From the NCBI GenBank assembly GCA_964609675.1, contig CAZSRX010000009.1, forward strand, positions 1 through 64,000: a stretch of 64,000 nucleotides of DNA, written 5' to 3'. The position numbers and the translations under genes were made by a program. Source of the DNA: CAZSRX01 sp964609675 [NCBI: uncultured Bacteroidota bacterium] (lineage in GTDB: Bacteria > CLD3 > SB21). Numbering within the stretch: the stretch's first letter is position 1; each line of letters opens with the position of its first letter. The notes under the pieces were generated by a model. That model had not been told where the DNA came from. It saw nothing but the letters and a program-made list of their open reading frames with translations, and did no database searches. Below are positions 51,758 to 61,346 of the stretch, in pieces.

Positions 51758-52206
51758 TATTCGGCACCGCAAAACCACGCATCTATTTGATCAACGGAGC
51801 CGGCGAAGCTGCGCTGACCTTGTCTCTCGGCGTATATCCCAATAAGCTTCTTCCGTCGTTTATCCCTGATCTTATCGAGCAGAGGGCCATAGATAATTCC
51901 CTCGCTGTTTTCAACCGCGGCTGGTGGATCAGCATAGAAGCGTATTTCCCATATGTCTCTGATACGGATTTCCGCACCCTGGTGGATATAATCAAGTATC
52001 AGTATGAATTTGATTCCGCCAATGGCTATGTCCAGTATTCCGCCAAGATTATGCCTCATACGGATTACGATGACTCGTTCCTTGGCTATATAACCACGCC
52101 CCTGGAAATTATAAACGAGTTTCACCAGCTCACTCATGGTATTAAATTTAAGTTCGAGGGTAGTGAGAAGCTGGATACCACTGATTTTTTAGACGAAGAG
52201 GCGTAA
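51754..52206 (+). CDS. Distal tail protein, paralogue A
   Basis: 150 residues. The ATG at 51754 overlaps the preceding stop (ATGA) and gives the same MIFGTxKPRI start as its paralogue; an earlier in-frame ATG at 51742 is less likely. Shares NGAGEA, YPxxLxPSxIPDLI, DNxLAxFNR, YGYITTPxxxxNEFH with the next gene. Confidence 0.6.
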   Translation: MIFGTAKPRIYLINGAGEAALTLSLGVYPNKLLPSFIPDLIEQRAIDNSLAVFNRGWWISIEAYFPYVSDTDFRTLVDIIKYQYEFDSANGYVQYSAKIMPHTDYDDSFLGYITTPLEIINEFHQLTHGIKFKFEGSEKLDTTDFLDEEA

Positions 52207-52208
52207 AA

Positions 52209-52994
52209 ATGATATTCGGCACGTCAAAACCCAGAATCTGCCTGCTCAATGGCGCCGGTGAGGCCGACATTGAGCTCGTTCTGGCCAATTATCCGGGGAG
52301 GCTCACGCCTTCTTATATTCCGGATCTCATCAGGCACCGCTCTCAGGATAACACCCTGGCCATTTTCAACCGTGCCTGGCAGGTCGAGATCGACGTCTAT
52401 TTGCCATACATCTCAGATTCCGATTACTGGGATCTGATCAGCATCATTAAAGCCCAGTACGACTTCGATCCGGACGAGAATTATGCCCAGAATTCGGTGT
52501 CATTACAGCCTCATTATACCGATTCCGATGAGTTATATTATGGTTATATAACCACCCCGATCGACTTACTGAACGAGTTTCATTTCCTTAACAACGGCGC
52601 CAAATTCACCTTTAAAGGAAAAACCGCCCTCACTTTGAATGCCTTCCTCATGTCTAGGCGCCCCAATGCCGTCTCCGGCCTCGCCGCCACAGAAATTGAA
52701 GACACTTATATAACATATACATGGACTGGTCCCACATCCGGTTATGATGGTTACATGGTCGTCACCAAGGCTGCATCAGCGCCCACTTCCGGCCCGGTGA
52801 ATGGTACGGTTTATACCGTCGGCGGATCGATCGGCGGCGGCGCGGTAAAAAAATACGGCTCCGGCATGTCCATTTCCATCACTGGCCTGACCGCCGAAAC
52901 CACCTATTATTCTCACTTTTACGCCTATAAAGGCACCGTTTATAACGTCGTTTATTCGGGTGTTTTAGAGGACCATCAGACCACCATTCCGTAA
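52209..52994 (+). CDS. Distal tail protein, paralogue B with C-terminal FN3
   Basis: 261 residues. The first 150 match paralogue A along their whole length; the last 95 are FN3-like (AVSGLAATEIEDTYITYTWTG...ITGLTAETTYYSHFYAYKG). It is the last prophage gene and ends about 110 bases before the right end. Probably a tail-tip component with a surface-binding domain. Confidence 0.62.
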   Translation: MIFGTSKPRICLLNGAGEADIELVLANYPGRLTPSYIPDLIRHRSQDNTLAIFNRAWQVEIDVYLPYISDSDYWDLISIIKAQYDFDPDENYAQNSVSLQPHYTDSDELYYGYITTPIDLLNEFHFLNNGAKFTFKGKTALTLNAFLMSRRPNAVSGLAATEIEDTYITYTWTGPTSGYDGYMVVTKAASAPTSGPVNGTVYTVGGSIGGGAVKKYGSGMSISITGLTAETTYYSHFYAYKGTVYNVVYSGVLEDHQTTIP

Positions 52995-52998
52995 GTGT

Positions 52999-53073
52999 AT
53001 TCTCAAATTAATATTGAAAAATGTTGCGTTTTAGTAATTTTTAAACGACTTTTCATCGTATATCATTCTCAAA
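52999..53073. promoter_or_regulatory. Right-end transposase-binding sites (two copies)
   Basis: ATTCTCAAA at 52999-53007 and 53065-53073, the reverse complement of the left-end TTTGAGAAT. The outer copy lies about 32 bases from the terminus, comparable with the left end (about 20). Confidence 0.65.
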
Positions 53074-53105
53074 TAACGTTTTTTGTCACTCTCGTATTTT
53101 TATCA

Positions 53106-53114
53106 AAATATTAA
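53106..53114. repeat. Right junction repeat
   Basis: AAATATTAA, matching 18228-18236. Host sequence continues to the right. Confidence 0.75.
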
Positions 53115-54686
53115 TATCTTGATTTGTTCCGGGTCGTCAGCGGGAATCAGTGTAATCCGGGTACCTTTGATTCTGTTTTCCGAATATTGAGTATTACACG
53201 CTATCATCATTTCGCCGTGCGGGCTGAACTGGATTTTATCCCAATAAATATTATTAATTTGGGTGAGTGCCACATTCGCGGTCAGGTTGTACCAAACCAG
53301 AGTCGAATCGAAGAAAAACGCAGCGTACAAGGCGCCCGAGGTTGTTTCTGCAAAGGCGCGAAAATGGCCGTAACAGTTGGTACAGAAGTTTCGCGATAAC
53401 TCAGTACTCCGGTAATGCGCGGCCGGCATCAGACTGCCGGCTTCGAGCACATAAAAAGCGTACGATGTGCCGATGTATATCTGACTGCCGCTGCGGGCAT
53501 AGTCAAAGTACAAAGGCTTTTCGTAAATATAGATATCGTTATTATTGGGTTTGCTTTCTTTAACCGGCGTTCGGGTCTCCAGGTCCCATTCTATAATTTT
53601 TTTGTAACCCAACGAAACCAACCGCTTTCCGCCCGGATGAAACGCCGCGTCCCAGACGTCACCGCGGTGCAGAATCAGGTCTTCATCGTCGAACAGCATA
53701 TCGGTGACGGGACTGACGGGGTTGCCGTGTCCGCTGAACCATCCGCCCAGCGTCGCGATTTCACCCTCGCCGCGTTTCAGCGAGTTGCCATATTTCCATC
53801 CTGTCAAAATGAGCAGGACAGCGAGTGCCGCCGCCGAGCCGTACTTAATAATTTTTTGCGCCTTATGCTTTTTTGACGGACGGTATTTATAGATTTTTTT
53901 CAGCACCTCCCGGGTTGTTTTCGGCCGGAGTTCCGGATCCAACGCTATCATCGATTCCAGCAATTGCCGCATGAATTCCGGCAAGGGTCCGATGGATTCG
54001 ATAATCGTCATGCTTTTCCCGCGGTAATCTTTATTCAGCAATCCGGCAAAGGCAATGAACGTCATGGCCAGAGCATACAAGTCGGCGGCGGGCGTAGCGG
54101 CGGATTCGGATGTTTGCTCCGGCGCGCGGTAGAAATCCTCTTCCGCGCTTCCCGTGCCTTCTCCGGAATGGACAGGACGGCATAGGCCGAAATCCATAAG
54201 GTACGCCGCATCCGACATCATGACTACCGACGAAGGCGACAGGCGGCCGTGGCAAATCGGTTCGAGCTTCGTGTGCAGATAATCCAGCGCTTCCAGCGCG
54301 GAAATAAAACCGTTAAACCACTGCTCCAGTGTGATCGGCGTTTTTTCGGCAATATATTCGGACAGATATTTACCCTCCCGGGCGAACTGCACCATCGCAA
54401 AATAATGACCGCCGGCGTTGCTCTTTACGACCGGTTTTGTCTCCGGTTCCTGGCCAAAAGTGTATTCCACAAAACGCGGCAAATATTTATGCTCGATGGC
54501 AATCAGCGCCGCAGCGGCTTTTTTAAGATGTTCGGTGCGCGCGCTTAACTGATCGGCGCGGATCGGATAGTAATAGAGGTGGTAGAAAAGACTGCCTTTT
54601 TTTGCAAGAAAAACCGTCCGTATAGTGTCGTGGGCCGTTTCGCGAATGATTTCATATTCGCCATAACGAAATGGAATAGCAGCCAT
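53106..54686 (-). pseudogene. N-terminal part of membrane pseudokinase/propeller gene split by the prophage
   Basis: About 526 codons. A Ser/Thr kinase fold fills residues 1-270, with DFG at D165 (YLMDFGLCRP), but the catalytic loop reads HGRLSPSS (from H146) where active kinases have HRDLKPEN, so Asp and Asn are gone. The VAIK lysine is also not evident (FYHLYYYPI). A transmembrane helix (SAAALAVLLILTGW, about 282-300) leads to an extracytoplasmic propeller. The reading frame stops at 53103-53105 on a TGA formed by the last prophage bases. The missing C-terminus is at 17859-18232. Confidence 0.88.
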
Positions 54687-54845
54687 AAGTCTTGATACCT
54701 GATCGTAAAGGTAATTATATAAATGTAAATAAATATATCAGGATTTTTAATAAATTCAAATGCGCAAAATATCATCCTGTTTTTCAGAAAGACGGACGCT
54801 TTTACCTGTTGCGAATTCCAAGATAAATGTCTAAATTATTATTGT

Positions 54846-56273
54846 ATGGAACGTCCCGATATATTGCTTATTAATCCGTATATTTATGATTTTGCGGCGT
54901 ATGATCTTTGGTTGCGGCCGCTGGGATTGCTGTATATTGCGGGCATGGTGCGCGCCTGCGGCGGCCGGCCGATATTGGTGGACTGCATGGACCGTTGGGA
55001 TAACGACGTATTAAGACTCCAGAAACGTCCGGCGCCCAAATCAAAACTTTACGATGACGGGTATTTTTACAAGGCGCCTGTGGAAAAACCAGACGGATTC
55101 AGCCATGTTGGACGCCCCTATTACCGTTACGGTATGCCGCCGGAAATACTGCGGAACAAACTGGAGTCCATACAGATACATAATAAAATTCGTCTGATAC
55201 TGATAACATCCGTAATGATTTACTGGTACCGGAGCGCGCAGGAAGTTATCAACCTTTGTCGGGAAATTTTTCCGGGCGTTGCCATTGTCCTGGGAGGCGC
55301 TTATGCGACGCTTTGCCGGGATCACGCCCGGCGGCATTCCGGGGCTGATTATATAGTTACCGGTGAAGGCGAACCCTTCATACGGGATTATATGCGCGAA
55401 ACCTTCAGCGTTAACATCCCTGTTGCCGGCAGCGATACCGACGAAACGCCGAGACCGGCCTATGATTTGTACGAACGTCTCGGCCATGCGGCTTTGCTGA
55501 CCTCGCGCGGATGCCCGTATCACTGTTCATTCTGCGCTTCCCGGACATTAAACCGGCGGTTTTACCAGCGCCAACCCGAACGCGTCGTTGATGAAATAGA
55601 ATATTATGCGCGCGGATTACACATCCGGAATATGGCCTTCTACGACGACGCCTTGTTCTGGAATCCGGAACAACATATCAAACCAATTCTACGCATGATC
55701 ATTGCACGAAAATTTAATGTAAATTTTCACACGCCCAATGGCCTTTTCCCGAAATACATTGATGACGAACTGGCAGATCTGATGATGAAAAGCGGATTGA
55801 AAACCCTGCGCCTCAGTTTTGAGTCCAGCGACCCTGCGCGGCAGGTAGCGATGGGCAAAGTCAGCAATACCGAACTCGCGCGCGCGCTCGACCGGCTGGA
55901 AAAAGCTGGTTTTCGGAGGAGTCATATTAAAGTCTATATTATGATGGGCCTGCCCGGACAAACGCGCCGGGAAGTTATCGACAGCGTGATGTACGTGCAT
56001 AATCTTGGCGCTCCCATAAGTCTCTGCGCTTTCTCGCCCATCCCCGGCACCGCTGACTGGAAAACCGCCATTCAGCAGTACGGCTTCCCGGAAGATGAGC
56101 CGCTGCTGACAAATAAATCCGTGTTCCATGTTTTTAGCCCGGATTTCAGCCTCAAGGATTATCAAACGATGAAGGACATGGTTCGCGTTCTGAACGGGAA
56201 ACTCCGCCCATCCGCAGAATTGAATTCAGATACAACGTATGTGCCCGAAGACGCAAAGGCCGCTGTATGCTGA
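54846..56273 (+). CDS. B12-binding radical SAM protein
   Basis: 475 residues. An N-terminal B12-binding-like domain (ILLINPYIYDFAAYDLWLRPLGLLYIAGMVRACG, GGAYATLCRDHARRHSGADYIVTGEGE) is followed by a radical SAM domain with cluster cysteines C223/C227/C230 (SRGCPYHCSFC). The canonical B12-binding DxHxxG is not seen. Related enzymes modify lipids or cofactors; the substrate is unknown. It heads a rightward run and overlaps the next gene by 7 bases. Confidence 0.88.
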   Translation: MERPDILLINPYIYDFAAYDLWLRPLGLLYIAGMVRACGGRPILVDCMDRWDNDVLRLQKRPAPKSKLYDDGYFYKAPVEKPDGFSHVGRPYYRYGMPPEILRNKLESIQIHNKIRLILITSVMIYWYRSAQEVINLCREIFPGVAIVLGGAYATLCRDHARRHSGADYIVTGEGEPFIRDYMRETFSVNIPVAGSDTDETPRPAYDLYERLGHAALLTSRGCPYHCSFCASRTLNRRFYQRQPERVVDEIEYYARGLHIRNMAFYDDALFWNPEQHIKPILRMIIARKFNVNFHTPNGLFPKYIDDELADLMMKSGLKTLRLSFESSDPARQVAMGKVSNTELARALDRLEKAGFRRSHIKVYIMMGLPGQTRREVIDSVMYVHNLGAPISLCAFSPIPGTADWKTAIQQYGFPEDEPLLTNKSVFHVFSPDFSLKDYQTMKDMVRVLNGKLRPSAELNSDTTYVPEDAKAAVC

Positions 56274-57493
56274 TTAAAAAACCGTCATACCGTATGGCGC
56301 ATTTATTGTTATGCGCGTTTTTGTATGCCTTAGATGCTGATTTACAGGGACAGGATTACCAAAAAAAAATCAGCGAGCAGGAAGAGAATCTCAAACAGTT
56401 GCGAAATGAACTCAGCGAGTATCAGGGCCGTCTTCTGAATGAATCGCAGAAAGAAAAGAATGAACTGGACCGGCTCAACGACGCCAACCGGAAAATTTCG
56501 TTACTCAATAAGGTTCTGGGCGCGCTGGACCAGCAACAGCAGAACAATGCCGGCCGCATCCGGCAACTGGACCGTGGGCTGGCCGCAACAGAGGATGCGA
56601 CGTCCAAACTAAAGCGGCTCATTGCCCGGCGGCTGGTTCAGATATACAAGCATCGCGACGAAAATCCGCTGGCTTTAGTGCTGACGTCGCAAAGCTTCAC
56701 CCAGGCCTATGCCCGTTTGAAATACCTCCGTCTCATCGCTGAACAGGACCGAAAGGACCTGAACACGCTGCGGAATAAAATCCGGTTGTTAGAAGACCAG
56801 AAAACGAAAATACGGGAAGCCATGAGTTTCCAGCAAGCCATCATGAGGGAGCGCCAAAACGAAGTGCAGGCCATTCAGGGCGAACTGGTCAAACGCACCG
56901 GCGCGCTGAAAAAAATCCGCCGTGACAAATCCCTGCTGAAAACCCTGATTGATCAGCGGCGGGAAGACATCCAGAGTCTGCAGGCCATGATTGCCGAACT
57001 GGAGCGTAAAAAAGCCGAAAGTCTCGCCGCCGCGAAGTCCGCCGGAAAGACCACCGATGAAATCGCCCGAATCGAATACAAACCGGTTGCGAACTTCGGC
57101 AAAGCCAAAGGCCGACTGCCTTATCCGGTGCCGGGCCGCATTGTGACCAAATTCGGCAATCAGGTGCATCCGGTGTTGGGCACCAAAACCCGGTACCCCG
57201 GCGTCGGCATCCAGACGACGGCTAATGCGCCGGTTCGCGCCGTTGCCAACGGACGGGTCTCTCTGGTGACCTTCCTGCGGCGCTTCGGGAACACGATCAT
57301 CATTGAGCACGGCTACGGCTATTACACCGTGTATGCGCATCTCGGCGCCCTGTATGTACAGGCGGGGCAGAACATTACGGCCGGCGATACAATCGGACTG
57401 GTGGATGAATCCGACGAAGGTAAATCCGTTCTTCATTTTGAAATATATAAAGACCGTGAGGCGGTGGATCCGTCCTTATGGCTGCAGGGATGA
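56267..57493 (+). CDS. envC: EnvC-like murein hydrolase activator (M23/LytM domain)
   Basis: 408 residues. A signal or anchor (MAHLLLCAFLYALDADLQ) precedes a long coiled coil (about 30-255), as in EnvC. The LytM domain is at about 280-405 (YPVPGRIVTKFGNQVHPVLG, YAHLGALYVQAGQNITAGDTIGLV, LHFEIYKD). The first zinc-ligand motif, normally HxGxD, is YPGVG here, so both ligands are lost while YAH and LHFE remain. It therefore probably activates cell-wall amidases instead of cutting itself. Confidence 0.85.
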   Translation: MLIKKPSYRMAHLLLCAFLYALDADLQGQDYQKKISEQEENLKQLRNELSEYQGRLLNESQKEKNELDRLNDANRKISLLNKVLGALDQQQQNNAGRIRQLDRGLAATEDATSKLKRLIARRLVQIYKHRDENPLALVLTSQSFTQAYARLKYLRLIAEQDRKDLNTLRNKIRLLEDQKTKIREAMSFQQAIMRERQNEVQAIQGELVKRTGALKKIRRDKSLLKTLIDQRREDIQSLQAMIAELERKKAESLAAAKSAGKTTDEIARIEYKPVANFGKAKGRLPYPVPGRIVTKFGNQVHPVLGTKTRYPGVGIQTTANAPVRAVANGRVSLVTFLRRFGNTIIIEHGYGYYTVYAHLGALYVQAGQNITAGDTIGLVDESDEGKSVLHFEIYKDREAVDPSLWLQG

Positions 57494-58545
57494 CAAACTT
57501 ACGGAAAGACAATACCGGTAACCCGTTGATAACCGACGCCTCGGAACCGGCAACCGGCTACAGCGACGCAATCGCACCGCGCCGTCACAGCCGGTTTATC
57601 CAGGTATTATTTTTCACGCTGAAAATTTCAATAACTGTTTTTCTGCTTACCGTTATCATTCATAAAATCCAGCCTCAGGAAATCCGGGCAGATTGGCACA
57701 GCGTTAACGGCGCCATTCTGGCTCTGGGCCTTCTGATGACCATTCCTAACTTGCTGGTGCAGCATCTCAAATGGCGCTACCTCGCCCGGCTGGTCGATCC
57801 GGCTGTCACGCACCGGGATATTTTCCGATCGCTGCTTTGCGGATTCTCCATCGGGTTAATCACGCCGGGTCGTCTTGGCGAGATGGGACGCGGTTGGTTT
57901 CTGGAAAGCGCCGCCAAACCTCAGATGATCGGCATGGGTATCATCGATAAAATCCTCTCGCTTATGGCGTTATCGCTGATCAGCGTCGCGGCGCTGATGG
58001 GAATGGTCGTCATCCATGAATTTCCCTTTACCGTCATCTATGGTTTATTGCTTACGCTGGCCGGGCTGTTCATGGCGTTTATGCTGATTATTATTTTTTT
58101 CCCTAACCGGATCCGGTATATTGTCCGAAATTCCAAGCGTGCCGTGTACCGGCTACCCTGGCGCAATAAACTGTTTGCCCTGCTTTCGGCGGTGGATAAT
58201 TTTAAAAGGGAACATTTTTGGCCAGCCATGAGTTATGCGTTGTTGTTTCAGGTTATTGTCCTGATGCAATATTACGTGATGCTCAGCGCCTTTTCCGAAG
58301 CGAATCTGGTTTCGGTAATGGCGCTGTCCAGTCTGGCCTTCTTTAGCAAGGCCATTTTACCGGTAGCGGTGATGGATCTGGGCGTCCGTGAGGGCGCTCT
58401 GATTTATTTCTTCAGCCGCCTTTCGGTGCCGGCTTCGTCGGTCTTTAACGCTTCTATCTTTCTGTTCCTGACCAATGTTCTGCTGCCGGGCATCGTTGGA
58501 TCCTTTTTCTTTATTTACAATCTGATAAAAAAGAAACCGTCTTAA
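57490..58545 (+). CDS. Lysylphosphatidylglycerol synthase TM-region family protein (UPF0104)
   Basis: 351 residues with about seven to eight hydrophobic spans, e.g. ILALGLLMTIPNLLVQHLKWRYL, RSLLCGFSIGLITPGRLGEMGRGW (the conserved TPGR-GE motif), SYALLFQVIVLMQYYVM. The ATG at 57490 overlaps the preceding stop. No catalytic synthase domain follows the membrane part. Likely a flippase-like envelope protein. Confidence 0.82.
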   Translation: MTNLRKDNTGNPLITDASEPATGYSDAIAPRRHSRFIQVLFFTLKISITVFLLTVIIHKIQPQEIRADWHSVNGAILALGLLMTIPNLLVQHLKWRYLARLVDPAVTHRDIFRSLLCGFSIGLITPGRLGEMGRGWFLESAAKPQMIGMGIIDKILSLMALSLISVAALMGMVVIHEFPFTVIYGLLLTLAGLFMAFMLIIIFFPNRIRYIVRNSKRAVYRLPWRNKLFALLSAVDNFKREHFWPAMSYALLFQVIVLMQYYVMLSAFSEANLVSVMALSSLAFFSKAILPVAVMDLGVREGALIYFFSRLSVPASSVFNASIFLFLTNVLLPGIVGSFFFIYNLIKKKPS

Positions 58546-58565
58546 TTTAACACGGGAGGTGTGTG

Positions 58566-59045
58566 ATGATTAAAATAACCAACATTCTGGTGCCGACGGA
58601 TTTCTCAGAGTCGGCGATGGCGGCTTATGAATACGCGTTATCCATTGCGAAAACCTTTCAGTCAAAAATATACCTGATTCATGTTTATGAGCCGCTGGTA
58701 TATTACTCCGAGGCGCCGCTGGGGCTGCCGGATATGTTCACTATGGAACAAAACATCCAGGCGGCATCGGAACAATCTATGAAAAAGATTGTGGACGAGT
58801 ATTTTCACGGACGGCGCGAAACCTACGGCGATATCGAAGTGGAATCAATTTTGACGCAGGGTAAACCGTTCATCGAAATCATCAAAGCCGCTCGAGAAAA
58901 AAACGCCGATATGATCATCATGTCTTCGCACGGCCGCAGCGCGCTGGAGCACATCCTGCTTGGCAGCGTTACGGAGAAAGTCGTCCGTAAGGCGCCCTGC
59001 CCTGTGCTGACCGTGCGCGGTCAGGGAGCATTCAAAATGCCTTAA
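58566..59045 (+). CDS. Universal stress protein
   Basis: 159 residues, one UspA domain (ILVPTDFSESAMAAYEYALSIAK) with the ATP-binding ending (SSHGRSALEHILLGSVTEKVVRKAPCPVLTV). Strong GGGAGG site. 20 bases after the membrane protein, so co-transcribed. Confidence 0.92.
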   Translation: MIKITNILVPTDFSESAMAAYEYALSIAKTFQSKIYLIHVYEPLVYYSEAPLGLPDMFTMEQNIQAASEQSMKKIVDEYFHGRRETYGDIEVESILTQGKPFIEIIKAAREKNADMIIMSSHGRSALEHILLGSVTEKVVRKAPCPVLTVRGQGAFKMP

Positions 59046-59100
59046 CGGACAGGATGTTTATCCGATTAACAATGATGTCATATGAATAAGGAGTGACCTT

Positions 59101-59691
59101 TTGCAGCGTACTTTTAATTATTCCTGTATCCTGCTGGCGGCCGGCGAGTCGGTCCGCATGGGCGTCAATAAAATCCTGTTGCCCTTCCGCGGCCGGACGA
59201 TTATCGAGCATATCTCGGAGTTGTTTGATTTTCCGGAAATCCGGGACCGACTGATTGTCACCGGACATCTGGCTGATGCAATAAAAAAAATGCCTGCGTT
59301 TTCGGGCTGGCGCATTATCATCAACCCGCGTCCGCAGGAGGGTATGGGCTTATCTTTAAAAATGGGTCTTGAAAAAATTCATCCGGCCAGCCAGGGTGTC
59401 TTCATCGCTCACGGCGATATGCCGCTGGTTCGTAAGGATACTATGGCGCAATTAATGTACGCCTTCACCCCCGGCAGTATCCTGCTGCCCCGGTATCGCG
59501 CCCAACGGGGCCATCCCGTTCTGATTGACAAGTCGTTAGCCGAGCAGTGTCTGTGGCTGGATCATGATCGCCCGCTGAAGGAAATGATTTATCAGAACGA
59601 ATCGTCAATCAAATACGTGGACGTGGATGACGCGGGCATTCTGGCTGATATGGACACTCCGGAAGATTATGAAAAAATCAAAAATTTATAA
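59101..59691 (+). CDS. MobA-like nucleotidyltransferase
   Basis: 196 residues. LAAGESVRMGVNKILLPFRGRTIIEH is the nucleotide-binding loop (LAAG.S.RMG..K.LL) of the MobA/MocA group, with HGDMPLV as the metal-binding site. Substrate may be molybdopterin (CTP or GTP transfer), but no Mo genes are nearby. The TTG start at 59101 is supported by AAGGAG 8 bases before. Confidence 0.85.
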   Translation: MQRTFNYSCILLAAGESVRMGVNKILLPFRGRTIIEHISELFDFPEIRDRLIVTGHLADAIKKMPAFSGWRIIINPRPQEGMGLSLKMGLEKIHPASQGVFIAHGDMPLVRKDTMAQLMYAFTPGSILLPRYRAQRGHPVLIDKSLAEQCLWLDHDRPLKEMIYQNESSIKYVDVDDAGILADMDTPEDYEKIKNL

Positions 59692-59724
59692 ATACGAACC
59701 ATTTGAATACGTAAGGGTCAAGCC

Positions 59725-61095
59725 ATGTTGAAATTTGAATCTATCAATCCTGCCACCGAGGAACGCATCGCCGTTCAAACCGAAACGTCTCTGGATGAAA
59801 CGATGAAGATTATAGAAAACGGACACCGCCGCTTTCATGAATGGCGGCGTATGGCCCTTACGGAACGAATACCGTACATCCAGAAAATGGCAGCTATTCT
59901 CCGAAAACGTAAAGTCGAATTCGGCGCGCTCATGGCCCGTGAAATGGGCAAGCCGGTACTGCAGGGCATCGGCGAAGCGGAGAAATGCGCGTGGCTGTGC
60001 GATTACTATTCCCAAAACGCCGATAAATTTCTCTCTCCGGAGCCCGTTGAGACCGACGCCGCAAAAAGCTATATGGCCTACGAACCGCTGGGAATCATCC
60101 TTGGCATCATGCCCTGGAATTTTCCGTTCTGGCAGGTGTTTCGATTTATTGTCCCCGCGATGCTTGCCGGTAACGCGGCTGTTCTCAAACATGCGCCCAA
60201 TGTTTCAGAATGCGCTAAAGCCATCCTATCGGTAACAAAAGAATCCGGCTTGCCGGAAGGCCTGTTTCAGATCATCTATGTACAGCCTGATATCATCGCT
60301 AAACTGATCGAACATCCGTATGTGCAAGGCATTACGCTTACCGGCAGTACGCGCGCGGGAAAAAGCGTTGCCGCGCAAGCCGGCGCCTGTATGAAAAAAA
60401 CCGTAATGGAACTCGGCGGCAGTGACCCGTATATTATTCTGGAAGACGCTAATCTGGATCTGGCTGTGGAGGCCTGCGTGGCATCGCGACTCATCAATAC
60501 CGGCCAGAGCTGCATCAGCGCCAAACGGTTTATTGTCGTAGAGCCGCTGTTGAAGCATTTCGAAGAACAAATAGTCGCCAAACTGAAGATGAAAAAAATG
60601 GGCGATCCCATGGATCCGACCGTGGAAGTAGGGCCGTTAGCCCGCATCGATCTCCGTGACAATCTGCACCGCCAGGTGACCGAAAGCATCCGGCAAGGCG
60701 CGCGTTTATTGCTGGGCGGCTCCATGCCCGAACGAAAGGGATTCTTTTATAGTCCCACGGTGCTTACCGGCGTTCAAAAAGGAATGACGGTTTATCACGA
60801 GGAAACATTCGGGCCGGTGGCATCCGTAATAGCGGCTAAAGATGAAATCGATGCCATACGGATTGCCAATGACACCGCTTACGGGCTGGGAGCCGCCGTT
60901 TTTACTGCGCATATCGAACGCGGTGAACGCCTTGCCGCTAAGGAATTATTTGCCGGCTCGTGTTTTGTTAACGCCTTTGTAAAATCCGATCCGCGTTTGC
61001 CGTTCGGCGGAATCAAAGAATCCGGCTACGGCCGGGAACTGTCGCCGTTCGGCATCAGAGAATTCGTGAATATCAAAACAGTATTCATTAAATAG
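59725..61095 (+). CDS. Aldehyde dehydrogenase, succinate-semialdehyde dehydrogenase type
   Basis: 456 residues. Catalytic C263 (NTGQSCISAKRF) and general base E229 (VMELGGSDPYIILEDAN), with the Rossmann GSTRAGK motif (TLTGSTRAGKSVA). Closest in type to the short SSADH group (Sad/GabD). Oxidises an aldehyde with NAD(P). 33 bases after the previous gene; probably last in the operon. Confidence 0.92.
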   Translation: MLKFESINPATEERIAVQTETSLDETMKIIENGHRRFHEWRRMALTERIPYIQKMAAILRKRKVEFGALMAREMGKPVLQGIGEAEKCAWLCDYYSQNADKFLSPEPVETDAAKSYMAYEPLGIILGIMPWNFPFWQVFRFIVPAMLAGNAAVLKHAPNVSECAKAILSVTKESGLPEGLFQIIYVQPDIIAKLIEHPYVQGITLTGSTRAGKSVAAQAGACMKKTVMELGGSDPYIILEDANLDLAVEACVASRLINTGQSCISAKRFIVVEPLLKHFEEQIVAKLKMKKMGDPMDPTVEVGPLARIDLRDNLHRQVTESIRQGARLLLGGSMPERKGFFYSPTVLTGVQKGMTVYHEETFGPVASVIAAKDEIDAIRIANDTAYGLGAAVFTAHIERGERLAAKELFAGSCFVNAFVKSDPRLPFGGIKESGYGRELSPFGIREFVNIKTVFIK

Positions 61096-61346
61096 CTGTC
61101 GGCTGAGATATCAGCGACAACTGTAATCGCGGAGGTTAGCAGGCTGCCGGACGTCAACCAACGTCAAATAACCGGGCGCGTGCATGCCGGAGGTTTTTTG
61201 CAAAAATAATAATTAAAAATCTTAACCGCCTTGCGTTTTACTGTGATAGGGCCTGAACTCTAATTTGAACTCTTTGCGCCTTGCGCGATGAACCTTAACC
61301 CTTTCCGTCACGCCTGGGCGGCCTGGCAGAAAAAAGCATCCCGTTT
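61096..61346. other. Convergent intergenic gap
   Basis: About 250 bases between a rightward and a leftward gene. I see GC-rich inverted stretches around 61171-61200 followed by GTTTTTTG, which may terminate the aldehyde dehydrogenase transcript. Nothing else recognisable. Confidence 0.4.

Larger units (their letters stand above)
18233..53105. mobile_element. Mu-like transposable prophage, about 34.9 kb
   Basis: Ends are fixed by the split host gene and the shared junction repeat. Content in order: leftward repressor, Ner-like protein, MuA-like DDE transposase, early genes, gpF, packaging genes, gp36/gp37, protease, capsid, lysis, tail and fibre genes. Inverted copies of a TTTGAGAAT motif lie at both ends. 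All essential structural classes have full-length genes, so it may be intact. No MuB-like ATPase, tail sheath, Mor/C activator or DNA-modification gene was recognised. Confidence 0.92.
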
